NCBI RefSeq assembly: GCF_000621845.1 | Contig: NZ_JHXF01000015.1 | Location: 39,606 to 103,605 of the forward strand | DNA from: Ruminococcus flavefaciens MA2007 | Lineage (GTDB): Bacteria > Bacillota > Clostridia > Oscillospirales > Ruminococcaceae | DNA length: 64,000 nucleotides | Reading direction: 5' to 3' | Part shown: positions 9,427 through 17,266 of the stretch, piece by piece | Layout of the letters: each line of letters opens with the position of its first letter | Numbering within the stretch: position 1 is the stretch's first letter | Program-made: the position numbers and the translations under genes | Notes under the pieces: model-generated | Told to the model about the DNA's origin: nothing | The model's input: the letters and a program-made list of their open reading frames with translations, nothing else | Databases searched by the model: none

Positions 9427-11083
9427 TTCTTCAGAAGCACTGGATTTTTCAGACCTACCTGATTTTTCTTCTTTTGCCTGTAATTTAAAAGAGGAAAGTA
9501 TGCCTGCCCTTCTGAAAGTAGCCTGCTATATACGAGTCAGTTCCGACTCATTTGATCAGGAAAACAGCTATGAGGCACAGGAGCAGTATTTTACAAAGCT
9601 CTTGGCTTCACATGACGACTGGGATTCAGTTGGTGTGTATTCTGATTATGGTATATCAGGTACGAAGCAGGATAACCGCAGCGGCCTTAAACGACTGTTA
9701 AGGCACTGCGAGGAGGGAAAGGTCAACCGTATCATCTGCAAATCCATAAGCAGGTTTTCAAGAAACACAGCCGATACTATAGAAACCGTAAGACATCTGC
9801 TGAGTATCGGCGTAACCTGCTTCTTTGAAAAGGAAAATCTTGATACAGGTGATCTTAAAAGCGAATTTATACTGACAACATTAGCTGCACTGGCTCAGGA
9901 AGAGTCCAGATCTATTTCAGAAAACATCTGCTGGGGGCGTGGAAAACTTGCTCTGCGAGGTGATGTTCCTAATGAAGAGCTCTATGGATACCGGTTTGGA
10001 GATTACGAGACGACTGAAACCGGCTACAAGCGCAGAACTGTAAAGATCATTGAAGAAGAGGCCGAGACTGTACGAAGAATATTTAAACTGTATGTGGAAG
10101 GCTTCGGTCCGGTGGCTATCGCACGTATTCTTAATGAAGAGAATGCTCCTGCACCGAATGATGGCACAGGATGGACATCTAGCCAGATTCAGCTTATAGT
10201 TTCAAATGAGAGATACTGCGGTGATGTACTGACCCACAAGTCATATACCGAGAGTTTTTTAACACATAAAACCCGGAAGAACAGAGGCGAAAAGCAGCAG
10301 TTATATATACAGGACCATCATCCTGCTATAGTATCCAGAGAGATGTTTAATAAGGCGAAAAGCCGACGGTGCAGGGGCGGGTATGAGAAAAAAACAATGA
10401 CTTATCCATATTCCGGCAGGCTTAAGTGTGCATGCTGCGGTTCCAATTATCACAGACTCGCTGGTAACTCAGTGTACTGGCTTTGTTGTAAAGTAGCACT
10501 GAGAAACGGGAAAAAGCTCTGTAATTCGAAAAGAATAAGTGAAGAATCACTTAATGTCATGTTCAGAAAAGCAGTTCTTACGAGATTCCAGACATTCAAC
10601 GACCTTATGGCTCTTCTTGAAACCATGCAGGATATGGACTATGTGGAGCGTGACCGCAGTATTATGAAAAAGCAGATAGCCATAGCCGAAGCTGAGTATG
10701 ATGATATACAGGCAGAATGTGATAGGCTTAAGGCGAATATTGAAGTGCAGGGACTGCGGAGTGAGCTTAATGGTGATAGTATAAATATCAGCGAAATGGC
10801 GGAAAAACTGGAAGAAAAGCAGAAAATAGCCGATAACCTTAGAAATGAGAAAGAATCCCTTGAGGTGGAACTGGATGAAAAAGAAAGCCGCTGGGAGCTT
10901 ATGGAAAAGGATTACGATGCCCGGAAGACACTGGTGGAGATAATGGAGTTATCCACAGAACGGGAGCTGCTTGATACGCTGCACCTTCATATTAAGGCTC
11001 TGGCGATATCAATTACGGTTCATAGTCCGACACATATTACGGTCCTCTGGTTTGATGAAACTCAGACTGATATAGAAATATAG
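9419..11083 (+). CDS. Large serine recombinase 1 (with zinc ribbon)
   Basis: Order of domains: resolvase catalytic domain with YIRVSSDS (nucleophile Ser about 41), SKSISRFSRNTADTIE and ALAQEESRSISENI; recombinase domain (about 190-300); zinc ribbon about 336-370 (CACCG then WLCC and LCN); coiled coil about 400-500. This is the architecture of phage and ICE integrases that recombine attP and attB through a serine intermediate. A start at 9500 (MPALLKVACYIRVSS), after GAGGAAAG, is an alternative to 9419. Confidence 0.9.
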   Translation: MYNSSEALDFSDLPDFSSFACNLKEESMPALLKVACYIRVSSDSFDQENSYEAQEQYFTKLLASHDDWDSVGVYSDYGISGTKQDNRSGLKRLLRHCEEGKVNRIICKSISRFSRNTADTIETVRHLLSIGVTCFFEKENLDTGDLKSEFILTTLAALAQEESRSISENICWGRGKLALRGDVPNEELYGYRFGDYETTETGYKRRTVKIIEEEAETVRRIFKLYVEGFGPVAIARILNEENAPAPNDGTGWTSSQIQLIVSNERYCGDVLTHKSYTESFLTHKTRKNRGEKQQLYIQDHHPAIVSREMFNKAKSRRCRGGYEKKTMTYPYSGRLKCACCGSNYHRLAGNSVYWLCCKVALRNGKKLCNSKRISEESLNVMFRKAVLTRFQTFNDLMALLETMQDMDYVERDRSIMKKQIAIAEAEYDDIQAECDRLKANIEVQGLRSELNGDSINISEMAEKLEEKQKIADNLRNEKESLEVELDEKESRWELMEKDYDARKTLVEIMELSTERELLDTLHLHIKALAISITVHSPTHITVLWFDETQTDIEI

Positions 11084-11102
11084 GCGAAAAGGAGAGATTT
11101 AT

Positions 11103-13067
11103 ATGAATTCACAGATACTGACAGCATCAAATGTACAGGTGCTTCCTAAAAAGGAGCATAGGAAAAAGAATGAAAAGCTCAGAGCTGTCTGCTATGCCCG
11201 TGTGAGCAGTGAGCAGGACAGCCAGACGCTTTCCTATGAAAATCAGAAGAAATACTTCATCGACTATATCAATAGTCAGGAAAACCTTGAATTCGCAGGA
11301 TTTTACGGAGATGAAGCCATAAGTGGTACAAACAGAAAGCGCAGAGTACAGTTCAACCAGATGATGGAAGACGCAAAAGCCCATAAGTTCGACCTTATCC
11401 TGACTAAGAGTCTGTCAAGATGGGCGAGAAATACACTAGACGCCCTTGCCTGCATACGAGAGCTTAAAGCACTTAATCCACCGGTCCGTGTCATATTTCA
11501 GAAGGAGAATATTGACACAGCAAACGCGCAGGGAGAACTGGTACTTACCATTATGTCAGCATTAGCGCAGGAGGAATCAAGGTCTATATCTGAAAATATC
11601 CGCTGGAGCCTGCAGAAGAAGTTCCAGAAAGGAGAACCTGTACATAACCTGGATCGTACCATGGGGTATGAATACGGTGAAAACGGGGAGTGGGTAATTA
11701 ATCCAACACAGGCATCCATAATCAGATATATCTATGAAAATTACGCAGACGGAATATCCTCAACAGAGATAGCAAAAAGGCTTAATGCACATGGTATCCT
11801 TACAGTTATCGGGAAGCCGTGGCGTTCAGATGCCATTATGCGAATACTGCGAAATGAGATCTATGCAGGTAATCTTATCCTTCAGAAGAATGTAACAGTG
11901 GATTTCCTGACTCATAAATGTGTACCTAATGACGATATATCGCCAAAATACTTTATAGAGAACCATCATCCTGCCATTATAGAGCCGGAACTGTTATCCA
12001 GAGTGGAGAAAAGGCTTGATGAGATAAGGTACAGACAGAAATGTACCAAGACAAACGGACATATAGCGTTCCCGTTTACAAATCTTACACTGGTGGATGG
12101 AACACGTCTAGAGCGTGTTCCTTATCGAACAGCTGCTAAGGGATACACTGATGATGAAGGGAAAAGCGGCTATTATTTTCAGAATCCGGTTGCAAAAACG
12201 GTTGATCTGAAGATAATACCGGGCTCAGACAGAACATACCTGTGTGCGGCTTCCATTGAGCAGAGCTTTATGGAGATGCTGTACCGGCTTAAACGAGAAT
12301 ATGAGGAAAAAGGTAAGGAAGCTGAGTTTTATAAGAGTGTGCAGCGTATTCTTATGAAGAATAGTCGGGGAGACACAGAAAAGCATAAGCTTGAAATGAT
12401 GGATGCTGAGCTTAAGAATACAGCAGAAGTATACAGGAAGGCGGCTGCAGGCAGGCAAAAAGCTGAAGTTGAGGGACGTGATCCTACTCCTTATCTGGAG
12501 CTTATGAGAGATATAGCGAGAAAGCTTGAGACACTGAAATCGCAGAAATCAGAACTTGAAAGTGTATATAACACGGGAATGATCGAGGAAAATCTGGCGG
12601 CTTTTATACGGGAACTGGAAGAATTACCTACGGAAAACAAGCTCGGAAAGCCAATTGTAGTGAATGGACTAGATTCTCTACCAATCTTTATATGTGAAGA
12701 TGGCAGTGTTAATGAAAACCGTCTCCAAGGTTATCGCAGGGGATTCTTCCGCCTGACACCGGAAAAAGTGGAAGCAGCGCCTGAGATGCTGGAATTTAAG
12801 GACCTTATATACCGGAGATTTATAAAGAAGGGAACGGTATATGGAGATGTCATCGAGTATGATACCACATTGGGAATAAAGCTGCGATGCGGTGGAAACC
12901 TGCGAACTTTGCGTCAATTCTACGGATACAAGCGCATAAACAGTGATAAAACGCTTAGTGTGATACTGGGAGTGTGGGAAGTAAGGAAAAGTAAGCTTTT
13001 CCAGCCGGGACACAGGAAAAAGACGGCTGAGATTGAAAGTAAAGCTTTAGATGGAGTAATTGACTGA
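11103..13067 (+). CDS. Large serine recombinase 2 (without zinc ribbon)
   Basis: The 654-residue protein has the catalytic motif CYARVSSEQD (Ser about 35), SLSRWARNTLDAL, ALAQEESRSISENIRW and a recombinase domain (about 200-310). The usual CxxC pair of the zinc ribbon is absent; instead comes a beta-rich segment (about 315-380), a coiled coil (about 390-500) and a unique C-terminus with RRGFFRLTPEKVEAAPEML. It follows recombinase 1 after 19 bases with its own ribosome site (AAAGGAGAG). The pair may act jointly, as tandem serine recombinases of SCC-type elements do. Confidence 0.88.
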   Translation: MNSQILTASNVQVLPKKEHRKKNEKLRAVCYARVSSEQDSQTLSYENQKKYFIDYINSQENLEFAGFYGDEAISGTNRKRRVQFNQMMEDAKAHKFDLILTKSLSRWARNTLDALACIRELKALNPPVRVIFQKENIDTANAQGELVLTIMSALAQEESRSISENIRWSLQKKFQKGEPVHNLDRTMGYEYGENGEWVINPTQASIIRYIYENYADGISSTEIAKRLNAHGILTVIGKPWRSDAIMRILRNEIYAGNLILQKNVTVDFLTHKCVPNDDISPKYFIENHHPAIIEPELLSRVEKRLDEIRYRQKCTKTNGHIAFPFTNLTLVDGTRLERVPYRTAAKGYTDDEGKSGYYFQNPVAKTVDLKIIPGSDRTYLCAASIEQSFMEMLYRLKREYEEKGKEAEFYKSVQRILMKNSRGDTEKHKLEMMDAELKNTAEVYRKAAAGRQKAEVEGRDPTPYLELMRDIARKLETLKSQKSELESVYNTGMIEENLAAFIRELEELPTENKLGKPIVVNGLDSLPIFICEDGSVNENRLQGYRRGFFRLTPEKVEAAPEMLEFKDLIYRRFIKKGTVYGDVIEYDTTLGIKLRCGGNLRTLRQFYGYKRINSDKTLSVILGVWEVRKSKLFQPGHRKKTAEIESKALDGVID

Positions 13068-13073
13068 TATTGA

Positions 13074-13118
13074 CGGCGGAGATATGAAAAACAGCTATTT
13101 TAGCCTTTAGCTCCGCCG
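13074..13118 (+). terminator. Stem-loop behind the recombinase operon
   Basis: CGGCGGAG pairs with CTCCGCCG around an interior containing a second small stem (AGCTATTTTAGC region). There is only a weak T-run, so termination efficiency is uncertain. Confidence 0.4.
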
Positions 13119-13144
13119 ATTTATCAAAGAATTACTCAAATGAC

Positions 13145-13173
13145 TTGAATTATTCTCCTAAAGATGATATAAT
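13145..13173 (+). promoter_or_regulatory. Promoter of the AAA/PD-(D/E)XK gene
   Basis: TTGAAT and a perfect TATAAT are separated by 17 bases, 43 bases before the start codon at 13216. The gene is therefore transcribed on its own, independent of the recombinases. Confidence 0.7.
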
Positions 13174-13215
13174 AAGTATTAAATCAAGACATTAGTTAGA
13201 AAGGAGAGTGAGATC

Positions 13216-14805
13216 ATGGGAACTTATTTAAATCCAGGCAACAGTAGCTTTATGAATAACTGTGATGAAAATTATGTGGATAAGACTATGCTTATTTCGT
13301 TGATTAATGACACGATTAATAAATCTAAAAAGATGACCTGCGTCAGCAGACCGCGTCGTTTCGGCAAGTCCTTTGCTGCACAGATGCTTTGTGCTTATTA
13401 TGACTGTTCGTGTGATTCGCATGAGTTATTTGACAATTTGAAAATAGCTCAGGACATTTCTTATGAGACACACATAAATAAATATGATGTGATTTATATC
13501 GACATGACGGGCATCAAGCCTTATTGTAATGATTATAAGACCATTCGCTCCTTTTTAGTTAGCAAATTGACGGCAGAATTGAAAGCAAAATATCCTGATG
13601 CTGTAGTAGATGATGATTTCCCCTCTACACTGATTAATGTGTATTCTATTTCAAATACCAAATTCATCTTTATTATTGATGAATGGGATGCGCCAATCAG
13701 AGAAGCACAGGATAATCCTGTTATTCAGGAGCAGTACTTGGAGTTTTTAAGGTCCATTTTCAAGAATTCTGGTGTTACTGATCGAGTGATTGCTGCTGCA
13801 TACATGACTGGTATTCTTCCAATCAAAAAGCAGAAGGGGCAATCAGCTGTATCCGCATTCAATGAATTTACTGTTTTAAAACCTAGAAAATTTGCTGGGT
13901 ATGTTGGCTTTACTGAAGAAGAAGTCCAGAAGCTTTGCGCTGAGCATGACATGGATTTTGAAACCATGAAACGGTGGTATGATGGATATTCTTTTAAGGG
14001 CGTAGGTTCTGTTTATAATCCGAATTCGGTAATGCAGGCAATTGAAAACGATGATTTTGCTTCCTATTGGACAGAGACATCTGCCGCTGAAGGATTAATG
14101 GATTACATTAGTAAAGACTACAATGGATTGACAAAAACTATTGCAGAATTGATCGCAGGGATTGAAGTTGAAATCGATCCGGAAGGTTTTGCGAATGATC
14201 TTACTACATTCAGAGGAAAAGATGATGTTCTGACACTTCTCGCTCATCTTGGCTATCTTGCGTATGATGCTGATACAAGTACAGTTTGTATTCCTAACGA
14301 AGAAATCCGCAGGGAATTTCAGAAAGCTGTTCGTAAGGTTAATCACACTGAAACACTGAATCGGCTGAAGGAAAGCGAACAGCTTTTTGCTGACACGCTT
14401 GCAGGAAACGAAGAGGCAGTTGCTGCTCAGATTGAGAAAATTCATAGAGAAGAAACTGCTTCATTACATTATAACAGCGAGAATAGCCTCCGCAGTGTAA
14501 TCAAGCTTGCATACTACACATACAGAGATAACTATGTGCAGTGGGAAGAGATGCCTGCTGGAGATGGTTTTGCTGATGTTGCATTCCTTCCAAAGTATGA
14601 TTCTGACTATCCGATTCTTGTGATTGAACTGAAATGGAAAAAAACTGCAGAAACAGCTATTCAGCAGATAAAAAAACGTCACTATCCCGATTCTTTCAAA
14701 GGCTACGGTCGGAACATTATCCTTGTTGGAATCACTTATGACAAGGATGATAAGCCAGGCGAGAGAACACATATCTGTAAGATTGAAAAGGTTGAAATGA
14801 AATAA
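13216..14805 (+). CDS. AAA-ATPase-like protein with C-terminal PD-(D/E)XK nuclease domain
   Basis: Residues about 43-57 carry the family-type P-loop RPRRFGKS, about 150-161 the acidic FIFIIDEWDAPI (Walker B), and about 450-475 the nuclease-like D...E-x-K core (GFADVAFLPKYDS, ILVIELKWKK). This is the AAA-ATPase_like plus PDDEXK_9 architecture, which is very common and multicopy in Firmicutes and Bacteroidetes. Its role is not established; a defence or element-maintenance function is often guessed. With 529 residues it is full length. It sits as cargo between the two recombinase operons under its own promoter. Confidence 0.85.
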   Translation: MGTYLNPGNSSFMNNCDENYVDKTMLISLINDTINKSKKMTCVSRPRRFGKSFAAQMLCAYYDCSCDSHELFDNLKIAQDISYETHINKYDVIYIDMTGIKPYCNDYKTIRSFLVSKLTAELKAKYPDAVVDDDFPSTLINVYSISNTKFIFIIDEWDAPIREAQDNPVIQEQYLEFLRSIFKNSGVTDRVIAAAYMTGILPIKKQKGQSAVSAFNEFTVLKPRKFAGYVGFTEEEVQKLCAEHDMDFETMKRWYDGYSFKGVGSVYNPNSVMQAIENDDFASYWTETSAAEGLMDYISKDYNGLTKTIAELIAGIEVEIDPEGFANDLTTFRGKDDVLTLLAHLGYLAYDADTSTVCIPNEEIRREFQKAVRKVNHTETLNRLKESEQLFADTLAGNEEAVAAQIEKIHREETASLHYNSENSLRSVIKLAYYTYRDNYVQWEEMPAGDGFADVAFLPKYDSDYPILVIELKWKKTAETAIQQIKKRHYPDSFKGYGRNIILVGITYDKDDKPGERTHICKIEKVEMK

Positions 14806-14837
14806 TCAGTTACTAAGTTAATAGCTGTAATATTACA

Positions 14838-14890
14838 AAGGTCCTAAAAGGTCTAAAAAAGGTCCTAAAAGGTCTTAAAAGGTCCTAAAA
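14838..14890. repeat. Five tandem 10-bp repeats (AAAGGTCYTA)
   Basis: The unit AAAGGTCCTA or a one- or two-base variant occurs five times with a period of 10 to 11 bases, just behind the AAA gene and five bases before the first 78-nt element. A one-helical-turn period is typical of protein-binding arrays such as iterons or recombination accessory sites. Confidence 0.6.
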
Positions 14891-14894
14891 TGTT

Positions 14895-14972
14895 ACCCGC
14901 TTTGCAGCGTCTATACTCCCTATGATTATCAGTGATGATAAGGCGAGGAAGTATATAGGTTGCTAGGCGGGT
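14895..14972 (+). ncRNA. Candidate structured RNA, copy A (78 nt)
   Basis: The ends form an 11- to 13-bp helix (ACCCGC.. with ..GCGGGT), with one U-U mismatch. Inside are a 6-bp stem (TATACT with AGTATA) and a hairpin TATCA-GTGA-TGATA with a GNRA-type loop. The element aligns without gaps to copy B at 15478, and outer-helix pairs change in a compensating way. The GTGA loop suggests the plus strand is the RNA. I do not recognise a known family. It could also act as DNA. Confidence 0.55.
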
Positions 14973-15074
14973 ATAATTATACGCATAATTGAATATTTAA
15001 TAAATAATGCACATCACTTATTTCAAAATGAAAAAGTGATGTGCTTGTTTGGGTTATGATCAAATCTATAATAA

Positions 15075-15287
15075 TTAAAAGAACCTGAGAAGCTGGAGAT
15101 GTTTTTTATTCTTCTTCCTTTGTGCAAGCAATTCTAAAATCTTATCTCTGTCTGTAATATGTGACGTAGCAGGTGATGTAGGCACTCTTTTTGGCTCTTT
15201 TGCAGATTGGTCAAGTGCTTCTGCAAAAGCCTCAGCTGTTTTTCTGTCATTGATATTGAAACTTGCGAAGATACTTGATGTTGCCAT
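15075..15287 (-). CDS. Small conserved protein of clostridial mobile elements
   Basis: The 70-residue protein begins MATSSIFASFNINDRKTAEA, followed by a helix AFAEALDQSAKEP, a Pro/Ser linker and a basic end (DKILELLAQRKKNKKH). It resembles short proteins of unknown function found in Firmicutes integrative elements, in a style reminiscent of antitoxins, but no toxin partner is next to it. A GGAGG ribosome site precedes the ATG and a near-consensus promoter lies upstream. It sits exactly between the two 78-nt elements. Confidence 0.6.
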   Translation of the reverse strand: MATSSIFASFNINDRKTAEAFAEALDQSAKEPKRVPTSPATSHITDRDKILELLAQRKKNKKHLQLLRFF

Positions 15288-15329
15288 AATAGCACCTCCA
15301 AATATAGATTGGCTATTAGCCTTATATAC

Positions 15330-15358
15330 ATTATAGGCTAAATTTATCGAAAAATCAA
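15330..15358 (-). promoter_or_regulatory. Promoter of the 70-residue protein gene
   Basis: On the minus strand TTGATT, 17 bases, TATAAT. The palindrome GGCTATTAGCC at 15311-15321 lies just downstream of the -10 and could be an operator. Confidence 0.65.
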
Positions 15359-15407
15359 GTGCTTTTTCGATTTTTTACCTTTTGATATTTGATTTTAATA
15401 TCTTTAA

Positions 15408-15462
15408 AGAAAAGGGAACAGAAAAGGGAATGGAAAAGGAAAGATAAAAGGGAAGATAAATA
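15408..15462. other. Polypurine tract in the 15288-15477 gap
   Basis: Almost only A and G on the plus strand, with several imperfect GAAAAGGGAA units. No gene is visible here. Confidence 0.5.
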
Positions 15463-15477
15463 ATTAAACAATATGTA

Positions 15478-15555
15478 GCCTGCCTAGCGGCCTTAATGCT
15501 ACCAAAGAATATCAGTGATGATAAGGCAAGAAAGAATAGTGCTTGCTAGGCGGGC
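15478..15555 (+). ncRNA. Candidate structured RNA, copy B (78 nt)
   Basis: It has the same length as copy A and 58 of 78 identical bases in a gapless alignment. GCCTGCCTAGC pairs with GCTAGGCGGGC through 11 bp (one G-T wobble). The central TATCA-GTGA-TGATA hairpin and the following AAGGC segment are conserved. The first and last bases form G-C here and A-T in copy A. Function unknown. Confidence 0.55.
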
Positions 15556-15591
15556 ATCTTTTTACAAATATAGACGGCTATACATAAAGTT

Positions 15592-15660
15592 ATAAGACTG
15601 CCCGTTATAGAGCAGAAGCACCCAAAGCGGATGCTCTGCTGCCTATGCGGGCAGTCTTAT
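15592..15660 (-). terminator. Long two-part stem-loop behind the XRE gene
   Basis: Perfect 13-base arms (ATAAGACTGCCCG and its complement) enclose a second stem (AGCAGAAGC with GCTCTGCT). It starts five bases after the repressor stop codon, so it probably ends that transcript. It is flanked by A/T on both sides and may work in both directions. Confidence 0.6.
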
Positions 15661-15664
15661 TATT

Positions 15665-16006
15665 TTAGATACCGTACTCCGAGAGGAGCTGTTTTAAGTG
15701 CTTAAGCATATCTACGAGGATTGTTTTTTCGTTTAAAGTGCATTCGTTCATAAGGTCGATTACTTCTGATTCGAGCTTTTGTGGGAGCGTTTCAAGGTAA
15801 TCGACGAGGAGTTCATTAGATGATATTTTGAGTGCGTTGGCTATGGCGACTAAATTATCAATACTGGTTTTGCGTTCACCATGTTCGAGATAATTGAAGT
15901 GTCTCCATGAAACGCCGATAATATCAGCTAGTTCTTCCTGGGAGAGACCATTTTCTTCTCTGTAATGTCTTATTCTTTCTCCAATAGTGTAATAGTTTAT
16001 TTCCAT
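15665..16006 (-). CDS. XRE-family transcriptional regulator
   Basis: The 113-residue protein has an N-terminal helix-turn-helix (IRHYREENGLSQEELADIIG, then SWRHFNYLEHGERKTS) and a short helical C-terminal domain (residues about 75-113) likely for dimerisation. It is divergent from the AAA-recombinase operon, with two 17-bp dyads between them. The natural reading is a repressor that controls the element's recombination genes and perhaps itself. Confidence 0.9.
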   Translation of the reverse strand: MEINYYTIGERIRHYREENGLSQEELADIIGVSWRHFNYLEHGERKTSIDNLVAIANALKISSNELLVDYLETLPQKLESEVIDLMNECTLNEKTILVDMLKHLKQLLSEYGI

Positions 16007-16047
16007 ATAAATTCAGCCTTTCTATGAGGCCCGCATTGGCAGTATAT

Positions 16048-16076
16048 ATATTACCATCTGTCAGGACACATAGCAA
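16048..16076 (-). promoter_or_regulatory. Promoter of the XRE gene
   Basis: On the minus strand TTGCTA, 17 bases, TAATAT, 42 bases before the start codon. Confidence 0.5.
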
Positions 16077-16143
16077 GCAAATTTGGAATATTTAAGATGG
16101 TGGTCATTTCTCCTCCAGCTGTTGCGCCATCTTAGCCCATTTT

Positions 16144-16193
16144 ATGAACAATGAGTTCATAAGGAAATGGGAAATTATGAACTGGTTGTTCAT
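16144..16193. promoter_or_regulatory. Two 17-bp operator dyads ATGAAC-N5-GTTCAT
   Basis: Copies at 16144-16160 and 16177-16193 have identical half sites and different 5-base centres, and their centres are 33 bases apart (about three helical turns). The second copy reaches the -35 region of the plus-strand promoter. These are the best candidates for the XRE binding sites. They are not LexA boxes, whose spacer is four bases. Confidence 0.75.
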
Positions 16194-16215
16194 GGTAAGA
16201 TATCCCTAAGTACAG

Positions 16216-16221
16216 TATAAT
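16216..16221 (+). promoter_or_regulatory. -10 element of the AAA-recombinase operon
   Basis: A perfect TATAAT stands about 30 bases before the GTG start; the -35 (TGGTAA) is poor and touches the second operator. Confidence 0.5.
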
Positions 16222-16250
16222 GATAATTGTATTAATAATGGCGGAGAGGA

Positions 16251-17246
16251 GTGCGATTTCCGGTGGAAATAAAGCTATTGACACTGTATAGTGACGTAAC
16301 TGCTGTACCGGTAAAATGGTTATGGCATCCATATATTGCTATAGGTAAAATCACACTTCTCCAAGGAGATCCGGGCTGTGGAAAATCCTCTATGATGATG
16401 AATCTGATAGCAGAATTGTCAAATGGCGGTTCAACTCCGGATGGCAGAGCTTTCGGACCACCGCAGCGCATTATCTATCAGTGTTCCGAGGACGGAGCTA
16501 AAGATACGATAAAACCTAGATTAATAGCTGCGGGAGCAGACTGTAGGAATATAGCCTTTATAGATGAAGAGGTTTACAGTGGACTGACTCTCGATGATGA
16601 ACGGATAAGAGAGGCTATTACAGAATGGAGACCTCGGCTTGTAGTCATTGATCCTATACAATCATATATAGGCAACGACTCTGATCTGCAGCTAGCTTCG
16701 AAGGCGAGGAAGCTGATGCGCCGTATCGGTATGTGGGCATCTACATATAACTGTGCTATTGTCCTTATCGGTCACTTCACTAAAAATGAAGGTGCAAAAG
16801 ATCTGTATCGTGGATTAGGCAGTATAGATGTTGTAGCTGCAGCACGCAGTGTCCTTCAGGTCGAGAAAAGTGAAGAGGACGCCGAGGTGCGTATCGTTAA
16901 ACAGGTGAAGAACAGTCTTGATTCCAATGGAGCTGACCTATCTTTTGAGATACGGCCTCATACCGGCTTTAAGTGGCTGGGAGTTGCAACAGAGGAATCA
17001 GATATGGAAGAAAGCCAGACTGTAGCTGCATTTGAAGCTCTGCCGAAGAATAAGCATGAACTTGCAGCCCTCCTGATTAAGCGTGCTCTGGGAAAAGGCG
17101 CGGTAGAGTCAATGGAGATAAGACGTATAATGGCAGAATACCGTATAGGCGAAAAAACTATGAATGAGGTAAAGGCGGAGCTTGGTATCAAGCCATATCG
17201 TAAGAGAAAGGCATGGTACTGGATACTGCCGGGATCGAATAATTAA
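16251..17246 (+). CDS. AAA/RecA-like ATPase (AAA_25, RepA-type) of the recombinase operon
   Basis: Residues about 36-48 carry Walker A (LLQGDPGCGKSSMM); RLVVIDPIQSYIG (about 126-138) is Walker B; IVLIGHFTKNEGAKD is the sensor-like strand. The C-terminal 80 residues look like a winged-helix domain ending in Gly-rich WYWILPG. Such proteins resemble plasmid RepA helicases. The start is a GTG; 16263 is an in-frame alternative with better spacing to GGAGAGGA. It is the first gene of a tight operon with recombinase 3. Confidence 0.82.
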   Translation: MRFPVEIKLLTLYSDVTAVPVKWLWHPYIAIGKITLLQGDPGCGKSSMMMNLIAELSNGGSTPDGRAFGPPQRIIYQCSEDGAKDTIKPRLIAAGADCRNIAFIDEEVYSGLTLDDERIREAITEWRPRLVVIDPIQSYIGNDSDLQLASKARKLMRRIGMWASTYNCAIVLIGHFTKNEGAKDLYRGLGSIDVVAAARSVLQVEKSEEDAEVRIVKQVKNSLDSNGADLSFEIRPHTGFKWLGVATEESDMEESQTVAAFEALPKNKHELAALLIKRALGKGAVESMEIRRIMAEYRIGEKTMNEVKAELGIKPYRKRKAWYWILPGSNN

Positions 17247-17266
17247 ATTATGAAAGGGGAGTCACT

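Noticed and set aside
14838..15555. CRISPR-like reading of the repeats
   Set aside because: The 10-bp units are contiguous without spacers and the 78-nt elements occur only twice, 583 bases apart, with no cas genes.
14895..15555. Hammerhead-type ribozyme in the 78-nt elements
   Set aside because: The GTGATGA segment recalls CUGAUGA, but the GAAA and cleavage-site parts and the three-helix core cannot be placed.
16144..16193. LexA boxes upstream of the ATPase operon
   Set aside because: The GAAC/GTTC half sites are separated by five bases instead of four and are repeated identically, which fits the divergent XRE regulator better.
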